From assembly GCA_019235415.1 (NCBI GenBank), contig JAFAKN010000538.1:1-41083 (forward strand): a stretch of DNA of 41,083 bases. Direction: 5' to 3'. Of the stretch, positions 39,164-41,083 are shown piece by piece (within the stretch, counting starts at the first letter, position 1; the number at the start of each line of letters is the position of its first letter). Below the pieces are notes generated by a model that was not told the origin of the DNA, searched no databases, and was given only the letters and a program-made list of their open reading frames with translations. The DNA is from Alphaproteobacteria bacterium (GTDB lineage: Bacteria; Pseudomonadota; Alphaproteobacteria; Reyranellales; Reyranellaceae). The position numbers and the translations under genes are program-made.

Positions 39164-39367
39164 TCATGGATCTTGATGGTGACGTCCTTCCCGCGAGATC
39201 GGAACGAGTCGCACCTTGGCCTTCCTCGACTCCGGGCAGCCTGCCGTATCGACGGCGCGCGCTGCCTCGCGTGCGTCTATCGTACCCGCAGACATGGCCA
39301 GCCAGTCGCCGTAGGCATCCTGAAGCTCCTTGCGCAGGCGCGACCGTTTGCGATCGAGAGATTCCAC
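39164..39367 (-). CDS. Small hypothetical protein, helical
   Basis: GTG 39367 has GGAG eight bases upstream and opens about 67 residues: MESLDRKRSRLRKELQDAYGDWLAMSAG, then a turn with one Cys (AGCPESRKAK) and a basic end. The KELQ-x-AY-x-x-WL pattern recurs, from memory, in uncharacterised small alphaproteobacterial proteins. It ends 20 bases before the drawn desaturase start on the same strand and may be co-transcribed with it. Confidence 0.45.
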   Translation of the reverse strand: MESLDRKRSRLRKELQDAYGDWLAMSAGTIDAREAARAVDTAGCPESRKAKVRLVPISREGRHHQDP

Positions 39368-39415
39368 TGAGAGCACTCCAGGCTAGGCAATACGATGCGG
39401 CCGCCGCCCACGTCC

Positions 39416-39685
39416 TTACTGCGGCCGATGACGTAACCTGCGCAGCATGTCGGCCAATACGGGCTCGAGGTCGGCTTGCCGCGGCGTCGCGGGTCGGGAC
39501 AGCGAATGGAAATAGCGCTGGCCGCTCGCCGTCATCGCCGGCGCCCGCTCAGGTCCGTTGATCAAGCCGAGCTCTCGCAGGCGCCGCAGGTCCTGCTGAC
39601 TGAGAGAGGCAGGATCCGACTGGCCGTAGGCCAGTCGCCGGAGGGTGATCTGTTCTGCGGTCGTGAGTGATGCAGCGTCGGTCAG
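39416..39685 (-). CDS. Small hypothetical protein, winged-helix-like; start likely CTG
   Basis: The convincing protein part runs from residue LTDAASLTTAEQITLRRLAYG to the stop at 39416 (89 residues). It contains LSQQDLRRLRELGLI and AMTASGQRYFHSL, a pattern seen in short winged-helix domains. An ATG-started frame reaches back to 39832, but that upstream part has weaker GC3 bias. At 39685 a CTG follows AAAGGAG with six bases spacing, and a palindrome TGTCGT-N2-ACGACA lies just upstream. I therefore prefer the CTG. If ATG 39832 is right, the protein has 138 residues. Function is unknown. Confidence 0.5.
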   Translation of the reverse strand: MTDAASLTTAEQITLRRLAYGQSDPASLSQQDLRRLRELGLINGPERAPAMTASGQRYFHSLSRPATPRQADLEPVLADMLRRLRHRPQ

Positions 39686-40046
39686 GGTGATCTCCTTTGC
39701 GTTTGTCGTGTACGACAGGGATTCCCCCGGATACGCTGGCCCGATACGCTGGGACGCCCATACGCCGACCTCGGGCCCAGAGGCAGTTCGCGGAAATTCA
39801 GGGTCTTTGCGAGTGGTGCCACTGCTTGCCATCCGCAGTCGGACAGCATGCCGCGAGGTCGATCATCCTCGATCCAGTCCTTCATATGGGCTCGCGACGC
39901 GGCATCGGCAAGGAGGACGAATGCGGCAATGTCCAATGCGATCACGGCAATATGTGGCCAGCGTCGTCCTCTGGCCGGCTTTCAGTCGCGATCTACATTG
40001 AGCGCTATCGCTCCAAAGCGAATTAGATCCCAGCGCGGGCCGCGGT
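39686..40046. other. 361-bp stretch without an assigned gene
   Basis: It includes the palindrome at 39704 and the possible ATG extension (to 39832) of the gene above. A minus-strand frame from GTG 39945 reads MIALDIAAFVLLADAASRAH and then MKDWIEDDRPRGML, protein-like for about 35 codons but without a ribosome site and overlapping the other frame. It may be a gene remnant. Confidence 0.4.
39704..39717. promoter_or_regulatory. Palindrome TGTCGT-N2-ACGACA, possible operator
   Basis: The arms of six bases are perfect. It lies 19-32 bases upstream of the proposed CTG start at 39685 and just before its AAAGGAG, where a repressor could block transcription. Confidence 0.4.
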
Positions 40047-40343
40047 CTAGTTGGCGTTCGCGATCCTGTCACCCGCCGCTTGGAATTTGGCCACGGCGGT
40101 TGCCACGCCTGGCCAGTCTTCTCTGGCGCGGGCTGTCTCGGCATCGGCGTAGGCTTCGCAGTACACGTCATCCTGGGCAAATTTTCGGAGCAAGTCCGGA
40201 GAGGCGACGGAAGCGCTGCTGCCTGTCCTGGAATCGGCCCACGCCAACAGGTACAGCCGTGCTGATTGGCCGGTTGGCCTTGCACGAAATGCGGACTCGG
40301 CATTCCCCAGTTCGGCGCCACCGGCAATATCGACATCGGTCAT
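40047..40343 (-). CDS. Small soluble hypothetical protein
   Basis: ATG 40343 has TTTGGAG eight bases upstream. The 98-residue product begins MTDVDIAGGAELGNAESAFRAR and continues with QSARLYLLAWADSR, DLLRKFAQDDVYCEAYADAET and GVATAVAKFQAAGDRIANAN, a helical soluble protein with one Cys. An ATG at 40370 is in frame but without a ribosome site. The family is not recognised. Confidence 0.55.
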   Translation of the reverse strand: MTDVDIAGGAELGNAESAFRARPTGQSARLYLLAWADSRTGSSASVASPDLLRKFAQDDVYCEAYADAETARAREDWPGVATAVAKFQAAGDRIANAN

Positions 40344-40426
40344 TGTGTTGCTCCAAATTGGCCAATACATCGGCGGGACTCCGAAGCGGTCCGCGACGAG
40401 TTTACGGCTGACAAACCCACACGCCG

Positions 40427-40669
40427 CTAGTCGTCTTTTGGATCTTCTTTTGGATCTTCCGCCGACTGCTGTTGGACTTGCATCTGCTCGTGGACAACGG
40501 GTTGCGCCTTGGGCGTGGGTGCCTCTAGCGCATCGGCTTGCCGCTCCAGTTCCTCGGCATAGGCGATGATCCGCAGGCGGTCGTCCCTTTGGGTAAAGCC
40601 AGCCGCGATGTATCGGGCTCGCGCGGCCCGTTGACGTAGTTCGCGCACCTGGTCGTCACTGTGCCCCAT
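40427..40669 (-). CDS. Small helical hypothetical protein with acidic DPK repeat tail
   Basis: ATG 40669 has GAGGGAGG five bases upstream. The 80-residue protein is MGHSDDQVRELRQRAARARY, then FTQRDDRLRIIAYAEELERQADALEA, a pattern common in small alphaproteobacterial proteins, and a C-terminal disordered Gln/Pro-rich tail ending EDPKEDPKDD. The DNA of the tail is a short tandem repeat (TCTTTTGGA units). It is not a known enzyme. Confidence 0.6.
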   Translation of the reverse strand: MGHSDDQVRELRQRAARARYIAAGFTQRDDRLRIIAYAEELERQADALEAPTPKAQPVVHEQMQVQQQSAEDPKEDPKDD

Positions 40670-40758
40670 GAGCCTCCCTCGGGCGCCCGCAAACCGCAGC
40701 AATGACACAGGCAGGAGATAGTTGCGGACTGCCAAACGCGATTTCGCCTTTGTGCGCT

Positions 40759-40912
40759 TTATGGCCTTACGACGGGCTCGTGGGCATGGGCCGCTAGCCG
40801 CTTCACGGAAGCCTCTACGGCTTCCTCATCGGCATCCGCGCCGATCTCCTCAGCTAGTTCGAATGAACCGCTTGGACTGCTCCGGGTCGTCTTGCTTGGG
40901 CGTCCATGGCAT
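40759..40912 (-). pseudogene. Small hypothetical gene broken by a one-base frameshift
   Basis: The ATG at 40912 reads MPWTPKQDDPEQSKRFI and then stops within a few codons. The next frame continues LAEEIGADADEEAVEASVKRLA to a stop at 40759. Removing one T in TTCATTCGAACT (about 40861-40866) joins them into one 50-residue protein with RFIELAEEIG across the junction. Proteins starting KxDDPEQSKRFI occur in alphaproteobacteria, from memory. It may be a true mutation or a sequencing error. Confidence 0.5.
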
Positions 40913-40930
40913 GGGCTCAACATATCAAAT

Positions 40931-40965
40931 GCCCCGCCCGTCAGCGGCAACGGGCGGGGCCTTTT
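40931..40965 (+). terminator. Strong intrinsic terminator (plus strand)
   Basis: GCCCCGCCCGT and ACGGGCGGGGC form a perfect 11-bp stem with loop CAGCGGCA, followed by CTTTT on the plus strand. On the minus strand the hairpin is followed by ATTTGATATG, a much poorer T-run. No plus-strand gene ends nearby. Confidence 0.75.
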
Positions 40966-41083
40966 GACGACGCGGCCCGCGAATACCAAGCGATTGCGCT
41001 GGACATCGCCGGGGTTGGCGCGCACCAAGCCAAGTAGCGTGCGGCCGGCCGGAGTGCAGCGGGCAATGGCAAGAGGTTGTTCG

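Noticed and set aside
39682-39945. Minus-strand frame MIALDIAAFVLLADAASRAH as a gene
   Set aside because: No ribosome site, and it overlaps the other candidate frame and the operator palindrome; evidence insufficient.

Overview
The window is high-GC chromosomal DNA with short intergenic gaps, frequent 4-base ATGA overlaps and no rRNA, tRNA, phage or intact transposon that I can see. An HWE-type histidine kinase, a class III adenylate cyclase, TTGAY-N4-RTCAA (FNR/FixK-type) boxes and many SDR, enoyl-CoA hydratase and TauD-type catabolic genes point to a free-living alphaproteobacterium (Rhizobiales or Rhodospirillales style). I cannot name the genus from sequence alone.

Layout. 1-1.8 kb: the end of an FtsX-type ABC permease, translationally coupled to a periplasmic DUF3299 protein and convergent with a thioredoxin-like protein. 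1.8-4.3 kb: a low-oxygen/stress-type island on the minus strand. It holds two paralogous coiled-coil small proteins, a phosphoribosyltransferase, two near-perfect FNR/FixK boxes, a universal stress protein reduced to its first 28 codons, and a decayed gene. 4.4-10.5 kb: metabolism and envelope genes (SDR, OprD-type porin, secreted M20 amidohydrolase, outer-membrane barrel, MFS). 10.5-16.7 kb: a phosphoesterase with a histone-like basic tail, an HWE kinase with PAS and GAF domains, a membrane adenylate cyclase with a duplicated C-terminal module, and an SDR/hotdog thioesterase pair.

16.8-21.3 kb is the most unusual block. A P1B-type ATPase in which the membrane CPC motif reads MGT is coupled to a cytosolic protein of unknown function and followed by two small membrane proteins. 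Two paralogous ~100-residue proteins bracket it. 21.4-28.4 kb: a YjbQ-family protein, enoyl-CoA hydratase, a possible NlpC/P60-like protein, then a luciferase-like monooxygenase, a TauD-type dioxygenase and a lactonase-fold protein, with palindromic repeats in the gaps. 28.4-33.6 kb: an MFS transporter and small secreted or membrane proteins.

33.7-41 kb is a plastic accessory zone. It contains a nested inverted-repeat structure, two decayed copies of the MFS 3' end flanking a HigBA toxin-antitoxin module, a run of small genes leading to a cold-shock protein, a fatty-acid desaturase whose C-terminus is encoded inside a repeat element, several small orphan genes and a one-base frameshifted pseudogene.

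A family of 70-110 bp palindromic repeats (arms GTCATCCCGA... and ...TCGGGATGAC, inner arms GAGGGACC / GGTCCCTC) occurs six times between genes and is the main repeat of this genome segment.
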